From: JACRBK01 sp964427955
Lineage (GTDB): Bacteria > Chloroflexota > Anaerolineae > Aggregatilineales > Aggregatilineaceae
Direction of reading: 5' to 3'
Assembly (NCBI GenBank): GCA_964427955.1
Contig: CAYRWY010000234.1
Location: 1-9,024, forward strand
DNA length: 9,024 nucleotides
The notes under the pieces are model-generated. The model ran no database searches. It was not told where the DNA came from and saw only the letters and a list, made by a program, of their open reading frames with translations. Positions within the stretch are counted from its first letter, which is position 1. Each line of letters starts with the position of its first letter. The position numbers were made by a program, and so were the translations under genes. This document shows, piece by piece, positions 1 to 6,430 of the stretch.

Positions 1-193
1 GGCGGAACTGGGGACGGCTGAGCCTGCTCCGGCAGAAGCCGAAATGTCTGCCGGGCTGGAACCGGCGGAGATGCCTGACTGGCTGGCCGGTGCGGCGCCG
101 GTGGGCGAACTGGCGGAACTGGGGACGGCTGAGCCTGCTCCGGCAGAAGCCGAAATGTCTGCCGGGTTGGAACCGGCGGAGATGCCCGACTGG
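1..193 (+). repeat. 111-bp tandem repeat inside the first gene
   Basis: Bases 1-82 recur at 112-193 with two mismatches (C/T at 56/167 and T/C at 76/187), giving a period of 111 bp or 37 codons. The repeat is in frame and encodes a unit running from AELGTAEPAPAEAE through MSAGLEPAEMPDW. Copy 1 begins at the window edge, so more copies may lie upstream. Near identity at silent positions points to recent duplication or conversion. Confidence 0.9.
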
Positions 194-1819
194 ATGCGCG
201 AAGCCGCGCCCCAACCTCTCGCCGAGGATGAATCGACGTTAATCATGCCGACGCCGCCCGTTGTTGACGAAGACATGATGGCCCTGTTTGAAACCCATGA
301 GACGGTGAAAACTCCGGAAGAAGCCTGGCAAGCTCCCGAAGAACCCCAGGTTCAGGAGGAGCCGGAACTGGACTGGCTCGAACCGGCAGCCGTCGATGAC
401 GACTGGCTGGGGTCCTTCGCCAAACCCAGCCCTGAACCGGAGATCCAGCCGGAAGAGGCCCGTCTGGACCTGGACTCTCTCGCCCAACCTGCCGATGCTT
501 CCGGCGCGATGTGGTGGCAGGGTGAGGCGGGGCGTGCGGAGGAACCGGTCGAGGAGACGGGTTCCCAGGAAGAATGGTTGGCGGCCATGCCCGAACTCGA
601 TCTGGAGAATGTGCTCGACGCCGCTACCCTTGAGCCAGCCCAAGACCTGATCGCGGACCTGGCACCAGAGTCGACGCCCGAAGAGGAACCCGTTACGCCG
701 ACCGAACCTGAGGAGGCGACTCCCAATGGCTATACCAGCCGTCTGCTGTCGTCGCTGGGCGACAAACAGAAAGACGCTGAAACGGCGGAAACTCCGGCCT
801 GGTTGGCCGACATGGAACCTGTCCAGGCGCCGGTGAGTGAATCGGCGGAGCTTCTCGATCAACCCTACGATCCCTTCGAAGGTGGCACGCCTGATAATGT
901 GCCGCAGTACGTGTCGGCCCACGAGACGGGTATTTTGCAGCCAGACGAGAGTCCGGACTGGATGACGGCGTTCACCGGGGAAGAAATGCCCCCCATCGAA
1001 ATCCCTGACCTGGCGAGCGAGTTGGAGTCCGAACAGGAAGCTGAACAAGCCGAACCGGCGGCAGTCGCCGAGTCGGATACGATGATGGAGGCGCTCCTCC
1101 TGGACTCCGAACCTTCCGATGATTATTTCCTGGATACCGAAGACGCTCTCGCTCAGGATCAGGCCCGGACGGGTGAGGCCGAAGCGGCGATGCCCGATTG
1201 GCTGGTGGCGATTACGAAATCCGAGGTAGACAAATTCCAGGACATTCTCCCTGTTGAGCCGGAACCTTACATGGCGGAAGATACGCTGGTGCTCCAACCG
1301 GGCAGCGAACCCGATTGGCTCCAGCAGATTGACGCTAAGCCCGAACCGGAAGAGACCTGGGCGGACCCCGGCACGACGGACGTGCTGGCGCTGGATGAGC
1401 TGATGGCCGGGCTTGAGCCTGCCACCCTGGACCAGGCCGACCTGTTCGAGTCGGGACTGGACGAAGCGGCGCCGCTCGATCAGGAGATCGCCGATCTGGT
1501 TCTGGATACCGGGTCACCAGAGGCGGAGGCCGCCCAACTTTTCGCCGATGATTTTGACGCGCGAGAAATGTTGGCCGGGCTGGCTTCGCTCGGTGAGAGT
1601 GAGGTTGCGCAACCTATCGATTCGGCTGATACTAATCCCATCCAATCGGATGTCGATCAGGCCGATCTTTTTGAGGATGATCTGGACGACGAGTTGGTGC
1701 CCGACGACTTCTCATTCGGAGATTTGCTGCCAATGGCCTTACGTCCCGCGCACGGGAGGGCCGCTGAACCGGACGAGACGCAGTTGCCCGATTGGCTGAC
1801 CGACTCATTCAAAGACTAA
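2..1819 (+). CDS. Acidic, low-complexity protein with repeated PDWL-type motifs (5'-partial)
   Basis: I do not recognise a characterised family. The frame is already open at base 2, so the true start lies left of the window; the ATGs at 44 and 155 sit inside a repeat and are poor start candidates. The visible 605 residues are dominated by Glu, Asp, Pro and Ala, with no membrane segment, no signal peptide and no catalytic motif. Ten Trp codons recur in a P/E-D/A-W-L/M context, at 80, 191, 374, 404, 575, 800, 959, 1199, 1316 and 1793, the last one seven residues before the stop. Another short acidic motif (DQADLFE) occurs at about 1432 and 1657. The protein is probably cytoplasmic and mostly disordered, with Trp-Leu anchors that could be short binding motifs; that is inference. 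The next gene carries the same motif and starts 58 bases downstream, so the two are probably co-transcribed and related. The coding call is firm; the role is unknown. Confidence 0.85.
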   Translation, partial: AELGTAEPAPAEAEMSAGLEPAEMPDWLAGAAPVGELAELGTAEPAPAEAEMSAGLEPAEMPDWMREAAPQPLAEDESTLIMPTPPVVDEDMMALFETHETVKTPEEAWQAPEEPQVQEEPELDWLEPAAVDDDWLGSFAKPSPEPEIQPEEARLDLDSLAQPADASGAMWWQGEAGRAEEPVEETGSQEEWLAAMPELDLENVLDAATLEPAQDLIADLAPESTPEEEPVTPTEPEEATPNGYTSRLLSSLGDKQKDAETAETPAWLADMEPVQAPVSESAELLDQPYDPFEGGTPDNVPQYVSAHETGILQPDESPDWMTAFTGEEMPPIEIPDLASELESEQEAEQAEPAAVAESDTMMEALLLDSEPSDDYFLDTEDALAQDQARTGEAEAAMPDWLVAITKSEVDKFQDILPVEPEPYMAEDTLVLQPGSEPDWLQQIDAKPEPEETWADPGTTDVLALDELMAGLEPATLDQADLFESGLDEAAPLDQEIADLVLDTGSPEAEAAQLFADDFDAREMLAGLASLGESEVAQPIDSADTNPIQSDVDQADLFEDDLDDELVPDDFSFGDLLPMALRPAHGRAAEPDETQLPDWLTDSFKD

Positions 1820-1863
1820 CGGCTTATTTGGATAACGGTAGGACGACGGGTTCTGGTCGCCCT

Positions 1864-1870
1864 GAGGAGG
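1864..1870 (+). promoter_or_regulatory. Ribosome binding site of the 925-aa acidic protein gene
   Basis: GAGGAGG lies 7 bases before the ATG at 1878, a near-ideal Shine-Dalgarno sequence and spacing. It fixes this start. The 58-base gap from the previous stop shows no convincing promoter or terminator, which fits co-transcription. Confidence 0.85.
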
Positions 1871-1877
1871 ATACGAT

Positions 1878-4655
1878 ATGGTGCCGCCCCCTGGTAGCAC
1901 GGGCGATGAATTCCCCGACTTTGACAAGATGACCTTCGAAGAGCAGATGGCCTGGTTGGAAAGTCTTGCCAAGCGCCAGGGCGCTCGCGAAGAAGAATTG
2001 ACCACCGCCGCGAACGTCGATGTTCCGGTACCCGAAGATGCCCAGATTGATGAGCCGGGCTACGTGCCCTTCGAGGGCAGCCGGAGCGCGCGCGAGGCCA
2101 AAGAGGGGAAGTCCGCTGCGCCTGCGCCAGAACCTGAGGCGCCGGTTCAGCAGCCAACTCCTGCCGAGTCTCCGGCGGATGAGTTCCAGGTGCTGGACTG
2201 GGACACGGCGGAAGCAGCGGTCGAGAAGGCCGTCGATCCGATGCAGTGGCTGGACAGCCTGACCGCGCAGCCCGGTGAAGATTTGGGCAGCCTGTTTGCC
2301 AGCGCCGGTGGACAGGAGTCGGAAGAGCTAGGCGAATTTGCCGATCTGTTCTCCGGCCTGGAAGTGGAGACCCCGGAACTGTCGCTTGAACCCGAACCCT
2401 CTGCAGAGAGCGCGGTAGCCGAGATGAACCCGGAAGCTTCCCTCGATGATCTGTTCTCTGGCCTGGAAGTCGAGACTCCGGAACTGTTGTTTGAACCTGA
2501 GCCTGAACCTCCCGCGGAGAGCGCGGTAGCCGAGACCGGCACCGAACCTTCTGTCGATGATCTGTTGGGCGGCATGGACCCGATGCGCTGGCTGGAGAGC
2601 CTCGCCGCGCGGCAGGGCGCGAACAAGGACGAACTGACGACCTCGGCGGATCTCGAAATCGAGCTGCCGGAAGATGCCCAGGTTGACGAGCCGGGTTATG
2701 TGCCCTTCGAGGGCAGCCGGAGCGCGCGCGAGTGGGGCAAGACCCCCGCGCCGGAGCCTGAACCCCCCGCGCCGGAAGTTCCTGCCGAGCCGGAGATCGA
2801 AGAGCCTGTCCCCATGCCCGAACTGGATCTGTCCTGGGAGCCGTCCGCCTCCGAACCGGAGCTCGAGTTTGGATCGTCCGCCGATTTCTTCGAGCCAACG
2901 GAGCTGTCGGAGGCGGAGGTATCGGACGAACTGGGCGATCTGTTGGGCGGCGCCGATCCGATGACGTGGCTGGAGTCGCTGGCCCGGCGGACCGGAGCTA
3001 ATCCCGAAGAACTGATGACCGCGGCGGATCTGTCTGTCCCGGAACTGCCCGAAGACACAGTCGTCGACGAGCCGGGCTATGTGCCTTACTCGGCCTTCGA
3101 TATTCGCCCCTCGTCGCCCTCTGAGGCAGCCCGGCCACCCCAGCTTGAACAGCCGGAACCCGAACTTACGGACGAGCTTGCCGTCGAAGCCGAACTGGCA
3201 TCCCTGGACGAGTCGCTGTCCTGGTTGGAAGACCTCGCGGCTGAACCGGCGGAAGGGTTGTCGGAATATCTCGCGGTCGAAGAGGAACCGGTCGAAATGC
3301 CAGCGCCGGAGCCTGTTGCTGCTCCCTCGGCAGACCCGCTGGAAGGCATGACGGATGAGGATATCGCCTATGCGCAAGCCCACGGGCAATTGACCGGCCC
3401 GCAGGAGCTGGCCTGGTTGAAGCGCCAGGTGGCGAAGTTGGCCGAGACGCGCCAGAGCCAGGAGACCGCGGAAGTCGCACCGGAGTTGGTCGAACCGGCG
3501 GAACTGGTTTCCGATCTGCCGGATTGGCTGCAAGGGATGCGACCGGAGGGCGAAGGCGAGGCCGAAGCACCTCAGGCTGTCTTGGAGGAGTTCGATCTCC
3601 TGTCCGAGGCCCCCGATTGGTTGAGTGAGACTGCTCCCGAAGCCCAGGCCGTGCTGCCCGATATGGAAGCTGTGACGGGCGAACTCTCTCTGGACGAAGG
3701 GGTAGAGCAGTTGTGGGCGGAAGAGACTCCGGACGAAGCTCCCATCCTGGAATCCGACCTGATTCCGGACTCGGAGTTAGCTGCCTTCTTGCGCGGCGAT
3801 CTGTCTCCCGAGGCGCCCGATCTACTGGCCGAGGCGCTGGACGCCGAGTACGACCGCCATGTGGAAGGTGATGAGTCCGAACCGGCCTGGTATACCGAGG
3901 CGGTGGCCCGCGCTGCTGCCGAAGCTCCCGCTATTCAGGACGCCGAGTTGCAGGCTCCGGCCCCGGTCGAGGAAGAGCCGGTGTTGTCTCAGCCGGAGTC
4001 GCTGGATATGCCCGGTTGGCTGGTGGAAACCGAAGGTGAAGCCGAGCCGACGGAGCTGCCGTCCGATATGCCTGCCTGGCTGCTGGAAGAGACACCCGCG
4101 GCTGAGGAAGTCGGCGAGGGGATGCCCGCCTGGATGACAGAGTCTGAGGTTCCCCTGCCTGCGGCTGAGCCTGCCGATGCCATGCCCGACTGGCTGGCCT
4201 CTTTTGACCCGACCTCCGAAGTTGTCGAGGCGGTAGAAACACCGCCCGTGGCCGAACCTGAGCCTGAACCGGCCAAGCCGGTGGCCCCCATGCCTGCGCC
4301 CAAAGCCGTCGCGCCGCCCGAAGCTCCGGCCCGGCCTGCTCCTCCAATTCCCGAAGGCGAGTTGTTCGACCAGTACCGCCGCCGGTTGGAGCAAGACCCC
4401 GAGGATCACGTAAATCGCCTGGCGTTAGCGCGGGCGCTGCACGGCGGGCAGGCGTTGGCTCCCAGCCTGGAGCAGTACGAGACGTTGATTGACGCGGCGC
4501 AGTTGCTGCCCGACGTCGCGGACGATCTGTCCAGCCTGGCCGAGGACCATCCTGAAGTTCCGCGTGTTCGTCGCCTGCTGGGCGATGCCTTCATGCGGCG
4601 CGGGATGCTGCAAGACGCGCTGAATGCTTATCGGAGCGCGCTCGATCAGTTGTAG
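1878..4655 (+). CDS. Acidic modular WLESLA/PDWL-repeat protein with C-terminal TPR-like domain
   Basis: This 925-aa protein is not from a characterised family I can name. Its N-terminal half repeats a module: a M-x-W-L-E-S-L-A-x-R-x-G-A helix motif, an acidic spacer, then D-E-P-G-Y-V-P. Full modules start near residues 18, 233 and 359 (Trp26, Trp238, Trp364); partial ones have Trp124 and Trp449. Residues 156-192 duplicate a DLFSGLEVETPEL unit. Residues about 490-530 form a charged helical stretch around Trp513. Six PDWL/PAWL motifs follow (Trp550, 581, 714, 734, 752, 772), then a Pro/Ala linker. Residues about 828-925 lose the acidic bias and look like two to three TPR-type helix pairs, the last with the L-x2-LG-x-AF-x3-G-x4-AL-x2-Y spacing. 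There is no signal peptide or membrane segment. The likely picture is a cytoplasmic scaffold or adaptor with a folded TPR end and a disordered motif-bearing arm; that is inference. It shares motifs and probably an operon with the upstream gene. Confidence 0.88.
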   Translation: MVPPPGSTGDEFPDFDKMTFEEQMAWLESLAKRQGAREEELTTAANVDVPVPEDAQIDEPGYVPFEGSRSAREAKEGKSAAPAPEPEAPVQQPTPAESPADEFQVLDWDTAEAAVEKAVDPMQWLDSLTAQPGEDLGSLFASAGGQESEELGEFADLFSGLEVETPELSLEPEPSAESAVAEMNPEASLDDLFSGLEVETPELLFEPEPEPPAESAVAETGTEPSVDDLLGGMDPMRWLESLAARQGANKDELTTSADLEIELPEDAQVDEPGYVPFEGSRSAREWGKTPAPEPEPPAPEVPAEPEIEEPVPMPELDLSWEPSASEPELEFGSSADFFEPTELSEAEVSDELGDLLGGADPMTWLESLARRTGANPEELMTAADLSVPELPEDTVVDEPGYVPYSAFDIRPSSPSEAARPPQLEQPEPELTDELAVEAELASLDESLSWLEDLAAEPAEGLSEYLAVEEEPVEMPAPEPVAAPSADPLEGMTDEDIAYAQAHGQLTGPQELAWLKRQVAKLAETRQSQETAEVAPELVEPAELVSDLPDWLQGMRPEGEGEAEAPQAVLEEFDLLSEAPDWLSETAPEAQAVLPDMEAVTGELSLDEGVEQLWAEETPDEAPILESDLIPDSELAAFLRGDLSPEAPDLLAEALDAEYDRHVEGDESEPAWYTEAVARAAAEAPAIQDAELQAPAPVEEEPVLSQPESLDMPGWLVETEGEAEPTELPSDMPAWLLEETPAAEEVGEGMPAWMTESEVPLPAAEPADAMPDWLASFDPTSEVVEAVETPPVAEPEPEPAKPVAPMPAPKAVAPPEAPARPAPPIPEGELFDQYRRRLEQDPEDHVNRLALARALHGGQALAPSLEQYETLIDAAQLLPDVADDLSSLAEDHPEVPRVRRLLGDAFMRRGMLQDALNAYRSALDQL
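2034..2096 (+). repeat. EPGYVPFEGSRSAR module, copy 1
   Basis: This 63-bp stretch matches 2670-2732 with four mismatches, all but one silent. It encodes EDAQ-I/V-DEPGYVPFEG followed by SRSARE. A diverged third copy, ending in EPGYVPY, begins near 3051. Such conservation in an otherwise drifting acidic protein suggests either recent duplication or selection on this peptide. Confidence 0.88.
2343..2558 (+). repeat. Tandem duplication encoding the DLFSGLEVETPEL unit
   Basis: Bases from 2343 (35 codons) are repeated from 2448 (37 codons, with a two-codon insertion of Pro/Glu type). Both copies contain DLFSGLEVETPEL and PAESAVAE or SAESAVAE. A third, degenerate beginning (DLLGGMDPM) follows at 2559 and leads straight into the second WLESLA module; a similar DLLGGADPM precedes the third module. 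Confidence 0.85.
2670..2732 (+). repeat. EPGYVPFEGSRSAR module, copy 2
   Basis: This is the partner of the copy at 2034-2096. It follows the second WLESLA helix motif at the same distance as in module 1, so the duplicated unit is the whole helix-plus-tail module of about 55 codons, with the tail best conserved at DNA level. Confidence 0.88.
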
Positions 4656-4687
4656 TCAGGCCAGTTGGAATAATGGTGTGAGCGAGT

Positions 4688-4712
4688 GGGCTGGGTGAAT
4701 ACCACCCGGCCC
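4688..4712 (+). terminator. Hairpin between the acidic protein gene and ndk (possible weak terminator)
   Basis: GGGCTGGGTG (4688-4697) pairs with CACCCGGCCC (4703-4712) around a 5-base loop. The 10-bp stem has one T-G wobble. Only CGTTTCG follows, so the T-tract is poor and termination may be partial. The hairpin lies 33 bases after the upstream stop and 36 before the ndk start, separating the acidic-protein operon from ndk. It overlaps the in-frame GTG at 4686, which argues against that codon as the ndk start. Confidence 0.5.
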
Positions 4713-4738
4713 GTTTCGTGTAATTCTCAATGTAAATC

Positions 4739-4744
4739 AGGAGG
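4739..4744 (+). promoter_or_regulatory. Ribosome binding site of ndk
   Basis: AGGAGG ends 4 bases before the GTG at 4749. The spacing is short but workable. It decides between the GTG at 4749 and an upstream in-frame GTG at 4686, which would add 21 residues unlike any NDK N-terminus. Confidence 0.75.
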
Positions 4745-4748
4745 ACTT

Positions 4749-5204
4749 GTGGAACGTACACTGATCATTGTCAAGCCGGATGCCGTTCAACGCGGGTTGA
4801 CGGGCGAAATCATCCGGCGGTTTGAAAATCGCGGTCTGCGTCTGGCAGGCATGAAGCTGATCCACATCAGCCGCGATCTGGCCAAACGACACTATGCCAT
4901 TCATGAGGGTAAGCCGTTCTTCAATGGCTTGATCGACTACATCACCTCGGCTCCGGTGGTCGTCATGGCCCTGGAAGGCACCCAGGCCGTCGCGATTGCG
5001 CGCAATACCATCGGCGCGACCAAGCCGGTCGAAGCGGCGGCGGGGACGATTCGTGGCGACTTCGGCCTGGAAGTAGGCCGTAACCTGGTGCATGGCTCCG
5101 ACAGCCCGGAAAATGCCGTGAAAGAGATCAACCTGTTCTTCGCGGCGGACGAGCTGATCGACTGGACGCGCGACACCGATCGCTGGATCTTCGAGAACCG
5201 CTAA
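4749..5204 (+). CDS. ndk: Nucleoside diphosphate kinase
   Basis: NDK moves the gamma-phosphate from a nucleoside triphosphate (usually ATP) to a nucleoside diphosphate through a phosphohistidine, balancing NTP and dNTP pools in the cytoplasm. With the GTG start the protein is 151 aa, a normal length. It opens with ERTLIIVKPDAVQRG and carries the signature NLVHGSDS with catalytic His115. The other nucleotide-site residues of the family are in place: Lys9, Tyr49, Phe57, Arg85, Thr91, Arg102 and Asn112. The C-terminus (DWTRDTDRWIFENR) is also typical. No residue is missing, so activity is expected. It stands as a single gene between a hairpin upstream and a strong terminator downstream; I could not place a convincing promoter in the 93 bases before it, so read-through from the upstream operon is possible. 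Confidence 0.98.
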   Translation: MERTLIIVKPDAVQRGLTGEIIRRFENRGLRLAGMKLIHISRDLAKRHYAIHEGKPFFNGLIDYITSAPVVVMALEGTQAVAIARNTIGATKPVEAAAGTIRGDFGLEVGRNLVHGSDSPENAVKEINLFFAADELIDWTRDTDRWIFENR

Positions 5205-5222
5205 TACACATCGGTCTTGTAG

Positions 5223-5257
5223 GGGCAAGGCTTGCCTTGCCCAGGGTAGGGCCTACC
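5223..5257. repeat. Double-hairpin intergenic element downstream of ndk
   Basis: Two adjacent perfect inverted repeats occur here: GGGCAAGG (5223-5230) with CCTTGCCC (5235-5242), and GGTAGG (5245-5250) with CCTACC (5252-5257). The first resembles the TAGGGGC...GCCC palindromes dispersed between genes in many Chloroflexota and cyanobacteria. That resemblance is from memory, and copy number in this genome cannot be seen here. Confidence 0.6.
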
Positions 5258-5275
5258 AGGTTGCTCGAATGCAAT

Positions 5276-5313
5276 ACGCGAGACCCCTCACCGGCGTCTC
5301 GCGTGTTTTTTTT
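5276..5313 (+). terminator. Intrinsic terminator of ndk
   Basis: ACGCGAGAC (5276-5284) pairs perfectly with GTCTCGCGT (5296-5304) around an 11-base loop. One G and then eight Ts (5306-5313) follow. This is a classical rho-independent terminator for plus-strand transcription from ndk. On the minus strand the same stem follows the rsfS stop but has no T-run after it, so it would work poorly in that direction. Confidence 0.92.
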
Positions 5314-5329
5314 GAGTCGGGTCAGGGGC

Positions 5330-5677
5330 TTATTGGATGCGAACCAGAATGGGAGCCTCGCGCCACAATCCCTCGATGTCATAATAGGCGCGCTTTTCAG
5401 GCAGAAAACCGTGGACGACGACATCTCCGAAGTCGATCAACACCCATCCGTTCGTGGACTCGCCTTCGACACGCCAGGGCCGGACGCCGTGCTGTTTCTT
5501 CGTTTCCTGGCTGATATGATCGACGATGGCGTTAAGCTGCCGGTCGCTGTTGGCACTGACGATGACGAAAAAGTCAGTCATCGGTGAGACCTGGCGCATG
5601 TCCATCAAGACGATATTTTCGCCCTTTTTATCTGATGCCAGATCAACGACGATCCGGGCAAGTTCTACAGGTTCCAG
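5330..5677 (-). CDS. rsfS: Ribosomal silencing factor RsfS, probable CTG start
   Basis: RsfS binds ribosomal protein uL14 on the 50S subunit and blocks joining with 30S, lowering translation in stationary phase or starvation. The 115-aa product has the family pattern: ELARIVVDLASDKKGENIVL at residues 5-24, TDFFVIVSANSDRQ at 34-47, WVLIDFGDVVVH at 78-89 and RAYYDIEGLW at 96-105. The conserved fold begins around residue 5, yet the first ordinary start codon in frame is TTG at 5608 (residue 24), which would delete the first helix and strand. I therefore place the start at CTG 5677, which has AGGAGG 7 bases upstream and gives the usual family length. The frame is open further upstream into thpR but offers no ATG, GTG or TTG. 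The gene follows thpR by 74 bases on the same strand. Identity is firm; the exact start is well supported but unproven. Confidence 0.93.
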   Translation of the reverse strand: MEPVELARIVVDLASDKKGENIVLMDMRQVSPMTDFFVIVSANSDRQLNAIVDHISQETKKQHGVRPWRVEGESTNGWVLIDFGDVVVHGFLPEKRAYYDIEGLWREAPILVRIQ

Positions 5678-5684
5678 TGTGCTG

Positions 5685-5690
5685 CCTCCT
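5685..5690 (-). promoter_or_regulatory. Ribosome binding site that sets the rsfS CTG start
   Basis: On the minus strand AGGAGG (5690 down to 5685) is followed by 7 bases and then CTG at 5677. This is the only strong Shine-Dalgarno sequence ahead of the conserved RsfS domain, and it is perfectly spaced for the CTG. Confidence 0.8.
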
Positions 5691-5719
5691 GATAGGTAAG
5701 ACGGTGAAAAGTAGCCCCC

Positions 5720-5728
5720 ATTGTAGCA
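5720..5728 (-). promoter_or_regulatory. Candidate extended -10 promoter for rsfS
   Basis: Reading the minus strand, TGCTACAAT (5728 down to 5720) matches an extended -10 element (TG-N-TATAAT, one mismatch in the hexamer). No good -35 box lies upstream. Transcription would begin near 5713, giving a leader of about 35 bases before the CTG. If real, rsfS can be expressed separately from thpR. Confidence 0.4.
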
Positions 5729-5751
5729 CGGGCCTCTTCTTGCGCCAGTGG

Positions 5752-6348
5752 TTATTTGAGGGCGCCGGGAAACCTGGCCTCGTACACGGTCGTATACACC
5801 GCGCCGCTGGGCTTCAGCTCGCTGCGGATCAGGTTGGCGCTCTGCACCGGCCAGGCATAGACCTCCTTGAGCGTGGTGTGCGCGATCAGGTCGCCCAGCC
5901 GCGCGACGTCGTCCCGGTGGGCTTCCTGGCGCACGCGGCCCAGCGTGAGATGCGGGCTGAACGGGCGGTTTTCGGTCGGATACCCCAGCGGCGCGATCTG
6001 CGCTTCGACCGCGTCGCGCAGCGCTACCAACGGCCCCTCCGCCTGGTGGACGCCCGCCCAGACCACGCGTGGCTTGCGGGCATTGGGGAAGCAGCCGACT
6101 CCGCTGGCTTCCAGCGTGAACAGCGCGCTGTTCTGAACGGCGTCGCTCAGTCTGGACTTGAGCGTGTCCAACTGGGTGAGGGGGGCATCTCCCAGAAACT
6201 TGAGCGTCAGATGAATGCCGTCAGGATTCACCCAGCGCACGGTGTCTCTGGGTGCTTGTTTTTTGAGCAGGGTCTGGATACTGATTAGCCCCTCGCGTAC
6301 TTCGCGAGGCAGCTCGATGGCGATGAACAGCCGCCAGGTGTCAGGCAT
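5752..6348 (-). CDS. thpR: RNA 2',3'-cyclic phosphodiesterase (2H family)
   Basis: ThpR (formerly LigT, 2'-5' RNA ligase) opens 2',3'-cyclic phosphate ends of RNA to 2'-phosphate; its biological target in bacteria is unsettled. The 198-aa product has the N-terminal RLFIAIELP strand and both catalytic HxTx motifs, HLTL at residues 46-49 (in HLTLKFLGD) and HLTL at 133-136 (in FSPHLTLGRV). The family's GCFPN...PRVVWAGV strand is at 85-100. Length and motif spacing are normal and no key residue is missing, so it should be active in the cytoplasm. The ATG at 6348 has AAAGGA 7 bases upstream. It is the first gene of a probable two-gene unit with rsfS and diverges from the TPR gene starting at 6498. 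Confidence 0.96.
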   Translation of the reverse strand: MPDTWRLFIAIELPREVREGLISIQTLLKKQAPRDTVRWVNPDGIHLTLKFLGDAPLTQLDTLKSRLSDAVQNSALFTLEASGVGCFPNARKPRVVWAGVHQAEGPLVALRDAVEAQIAPLGYPTENRPFSPHLTLGRVRQEAHRDDVARLGDLIAHTTLKEVYAWPVQSANLIRSELKPSGAVYTTVYEARFPGALK

Positions 6349-6392
6349 GGCACGATCCTTTGGATATGAACGGGCCGGGAGTGATGGCGATC

Positions 6393-6419
6393 AGTATAAC
6401 GTGATTGGCCGTCGGTGAA
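6393..6419 (-). promoter_or_regulatory. Candidate promoter of thpR
   Basis: On the minus strand TATACT (6398 down to 6393) is a 5 of 6 match to the -10 consensus. TTCACC (6419 down to 6414) is a 4 of 6 match to the -35, but the 15-base spacer is short. Transcription would start near 6386, about 38 bases before the thpR ATG. Confidence 0.4.
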
Positions 6420-6430
6420 CACGTCGTGAA

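Noticed and set aside
239..1297. Minus-strand 352-aa open frame opposite the first acidic gene
   Set aside because: It is Arg/Phe/Gly-rich, lacks a family motif, and is the antisense reflection of a Glu/Asp/Pro-rich, GC-biased gene.
1820..1877. Possible promoter or terminator between the two acidic genes
   Set aside because: No -10/-35 pair or stem with T-run is convincing; a shared transcript is the simpler reading.
1816..3533. Long minus-strand open frames (360 and 401 aa) opposite the second acidic gene
   Set aside because: They overlap each other in different frames and are Arg/Pro/Ser or Arg/Gly low-complexity. The plus-strand gene has a strong ribosome binding site and conserved modules.
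4686..4748. Upstream GTG start for ndk, adding 21 residues
   Set aside because: It overlaps a hairpin, lacks a ribosome binding site, and adds residues unlike NDK N-termini; GTG 4749 has AGGAGG just before it.
5584..6288. Plus-strand 234-aa open frame opposite thpR
   Set aside because: The minus-strand product is a complete ThpR with both HxTx motifs; the plus frame has no recognisable domain.
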